Positions 61,520 to 64,000 of a stretch of 64,000 nt of DNA are shown in pieces. The DNA lies in contig CM029368.1 in the NCBI GenBank assembly GCA_017165825.1, positions 32,134,100-32,198,099 of the forward strand, given 5' to 3'. This stretch comes from Hepsetus odoe. Its lineage: Eukaryota > Chordata > Actinopteri > Characiformes > Hepsetidae. Position numbers and translations under genes: made by a program. Every line of letters starts with the position of its first letter. The stretch's first letter is position 1. The notes under the pieces were generated by a model. It worked only from the letters and a program-made list of their open reading frames with translations. It was not told the origin of the DNA and made no database searches.

Positions 61520-61990
61520 ACAGGCTCCCAAGTTATGCTAATGAACATGATGAACAAAGGCTTACCCATCCATATTGATCCCACAGAAGAGCTACTCAAG
61601 CTCAATCTGGTGAAAAAGTGAATGCTCTGATAGATAGGTGCCAGAAACCATTTTACTGTAGGAAAATAACAGGCGAAGTGCCCTCACTGATCCCTGTCCA
61701 CAACCAAAAGTTATTAAAAAGGGCATGTGAAAATCATAAACGGACCAGGGAGCAATGATACAAGGTGGTCTGGTCTAATGTATCAAACCTTTTATGTTAT
61801 GTGGCCATGTGCATCTGCATTGCTTATATGGGGTGTAGATTTAGCAGGATGCACTTTGGAGAGAAGTCAAGCCAACAGAGGCAGTGTGATACACTGGGCA
61901 ATGTTCTGCGAGCACATGATACCACCAACACTTGAAGGGTGAAGGCTAACATGCACTTCCTCCAAGTCATGTGAGGCGATGATACTTTTT
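61520..61990 (+). pseudogene. Tc1 family X, decayed + strand copy
   Basis: Blocks in transposase order: tgatcccacagaagagctac, ctgatccctgtccacaacca, ggaccagggagcaatgatac, tggtctggtctaatgtatca (the W-S-D segment with a catalytic Asp changed or shifted), atgcactttggagagaagtc and gaggcagtgtgatacactgg. Indels disrupt every frame. No TIRs recognised. Confidence 0.72.
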
Positions 61991-62905
61991 GAAATTATGT
62001 TATGAGTGTTGGGATAAGCAGAACAATCCTACCCACCCAGAAATCGCTAGTCTGACAGAAAGATAGTGTCATGGCTGTGGGATGATGAAAGGGGTGGGAT
62101 GGCTGTTGCATTTCTGGGAATTATATGTGCCTGCTTTGTTTAGGTGTGATTAAATGCATTTGTGGGTAATTCACAGAATTCTAAGTTTTAAGTCACATGA
62201 TTAGTACAGAGCCCTGGAGAGCAGATACCCATACAACCACAGCACAGATACTTTCCCTCTTTTCTGAGCAAACAGATATTTGGATCACCAACAGAAGAAA
62301 AACATAGGTATAGAACAAGCTGCCAGTCTTGGGGGCTTCCAACCAGTATACAGAACAATTTTACATAAGTACAGACAGCTGTGTCACTGTGGTTGGGTTA
62401 TTATTGCTGTTTTTTGATTGATAGATAGTTCAGTTTATGTTCATTGTCTAGCAAAAGATATACAATAATCAACTTATGTTAACTAATGTCATCTACCACC
62501 CTCTTTGTAAAGGTTTCGGTGTGAAAATTACGCTTACCTTTAACTAGATAACTAGATAATTTCGCTGTTGTTATTGTAAGCTATTGTTATTGTGATGTCA
62601 TGCAAGTAAATTACTAAGTAAATTTTAACTGAACTAACAAAGAAAGAAAAACGGAAGCCATGCCACATCAACCCGCTATTTGGCCAGTGTCACATCTTTG
62701 TCACTACATCCACTTTCCAAGAAAGATGTAGCCCTAACTGAGTTTCACAGATTGTATCTAATGCGCCTTTCAACAAAGATCCATGTGGGTCAGGCATTTC
62801 CAAGAACTTTAATATTGTAGGAGAAGAGTATGCACATGTGAGCATATGACTTGATGGCTAGCATCTTTTGTCCCTCTGGCAGAGTTGCACTTGGTCTCTG
62901 TGGAC

Positions 62906-62907
<2 letters not shown>

Positions 62908-62945
<38 letters not shown>

Positions 62946-63100
62946 TACACAAACAAAGGGTACACCTTTGTTAAAAAGCCACCTGTCGCTATGGTGTAGA
63001 CTTTCTGAACCAAGCAGCTATTCAGTAAGCTTCTGAGCTATTCAGTAAGATATGCAGTATTTTTAAAAATGCATTAAATAGTGTCATATTCCTTTGCTCA

Positions 63101-63151
<51 letters not shown>
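62908..63151. repeat. (AC)n and (TA)n microsatellites
   Basis: (AC)n lies at about 62908-62940 with a short degenerate extension, and (TA)n at about 63102-63151. Confidence 0.95.
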
Positions 63152-63155
<4 letters not shown>

Positions 63156-63159
63156 TATA

Positions 63160-64000
63160 CATATTTATATATTGCTACATGACCTACTGTTTTAAATTCA
63201 ATACTTAGGTTCTAAAAAGATTGTTTTTATCAAATAAACGGTTCTGCAAAGGACAATGAAAAAAAGTTTATGACATCACACTAAACATTTTAGGACCCAT
63301 CTTTCCTGTTGATTAAATAAAAAGCCTAACAGGCCAACTGTGTTTGTTACACACTGCAGTACCTTCATTAGTAAAACTCTGGATCATTCAATATATACAC
63401 ATGCTTGCAGGGATCAGTTTTCTGAAGTGTCATCATTTAAGCATCGCTAGATTTTTCTTAGCAGATGCATTCTTGTGTGAGCGTATGTCATTTATGTGGA
63501 AATTTTTATTTGAAAACAGAAACATAAAGCATGTGTTCAAAAATAACCAAATATATGTTGAGGAGGGCTTTAGCCTCTGAGAATGTTACCAGGATTTTCT
63601 AGGGGACATTTCATTCAGCACTGTATTGTTGTCTATGAAGCTATAATTAACATTTATCCAAAACTGCCTCTTCCTCATAATGAAAAAATATTTGAAGCAG
63701 AATTTCTTTGTTGGAACAAAATCCTGTATCTAAAAAATAGTAAGTTTGCAAAAGGTCTAAAAAAGAGATTCAGGATTTATTGTGAAGTAAGATTTATTTT
63801 TTCCAACTATTATTATTATTGTTATTATTATTATTAATTATTCATACAACATAAAAAAGTTAGATAGTTGCCAACGGCAACAATCTTATAATGACTCAAT
63901 GAAAAACCATTCTGCTCTTCTACATGCCCCATATGCAGGAGATAAATCCTCTAGGCTGCATGTTTGCAGATGCTGATTTATCAAAGATTTGATTCCTGAT
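63160..64000. other. non-coding end of window
   Basis: Nothing recognised apart from a (TTA)n tract at about 63807-63837. Two frames of about 80 codons at 63344-63837 have no family resemblance. Confidence 0.5.

Noticed and set aside
63102..63151. CRISPR-like or origin-like repeat
   Set aside because: Simple (TA)n microsatellite without spaced units; the window is eukaryotic.

Overview
The window is ray-finned fish (teleost) nuclear DNA. The evidence is intron-split genes, very dense microsatellites (CA/GT, GA/CT, TA), several decayed Tc1-type transposons, tRNA-derived SINEs and the families of the two genes found. Coding content is low; most open frames are microsatellite, repeat or chance frames.

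Two loci are well supported. (1) A schlafen-like 1 (slfnl1) locus lies on the + strand at about 5.3-8.9 kb. It has four exons carrying an AlbA_2/schlafen core, correct splice sites and a polyA signal. As read, the core is broken by an in-frame stop and two opposite frameshifts. Its last exon is intact and ends in a CaaX-type tetrapeptide, C-T-V-M. (2) An intact cited4 gene lies on the - strand: CDS 33218-33946 in one exon, a 5' UTR intron, and a TATA- and CCAAT-bearing GC-rich promoter near 35.2-35.6 kb. CITED4 and SLFNL1 both map to human 1p34.2, so the pairing looks like conserved synteny and supports cited4 over cited2.

Layout: 0-5 kb holds microsatellites and two SINE copies. 5.3-8.9 kb is slfnl1. 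9.1-20.2 kb is transposon-rich: a deleted Tc1 element with TIRs, a Tigger/pogo relic, a second Tc1-type relic, and a Ty3/gypsy pol relic in the order RT, RNase H, integrase. 20-31 kb is mostly unique non-coding sequence. 31-35.6 kb is cited4. 35.6-47 kb is a gene-free flank with one 1.3 kb repeat unit bounded by direct repeats. 47.6-56.6 kb is a second repeat cluster: SINEs, three Tc1 families, a candidate solo LTR, a SINE palindrome, and a near-identical 374-bp inverted duplication. 56.6-64 kb is gene-free except for one Tc1 relic and microsatellites.

The strongest unusual signals are the 374-bp inverted copy (54594-54967 versus 56082-56455) inside a Tc1-type element whose two arms both carry transposase 3' ends, which looks like a template-switch repair scar; the broken slfnl1 core with its intact CaaX tail; and the 230-bp TG...CA insertion flanked by GCTAT on both sides. 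All homology statements come from reading the sequence, without database searches.
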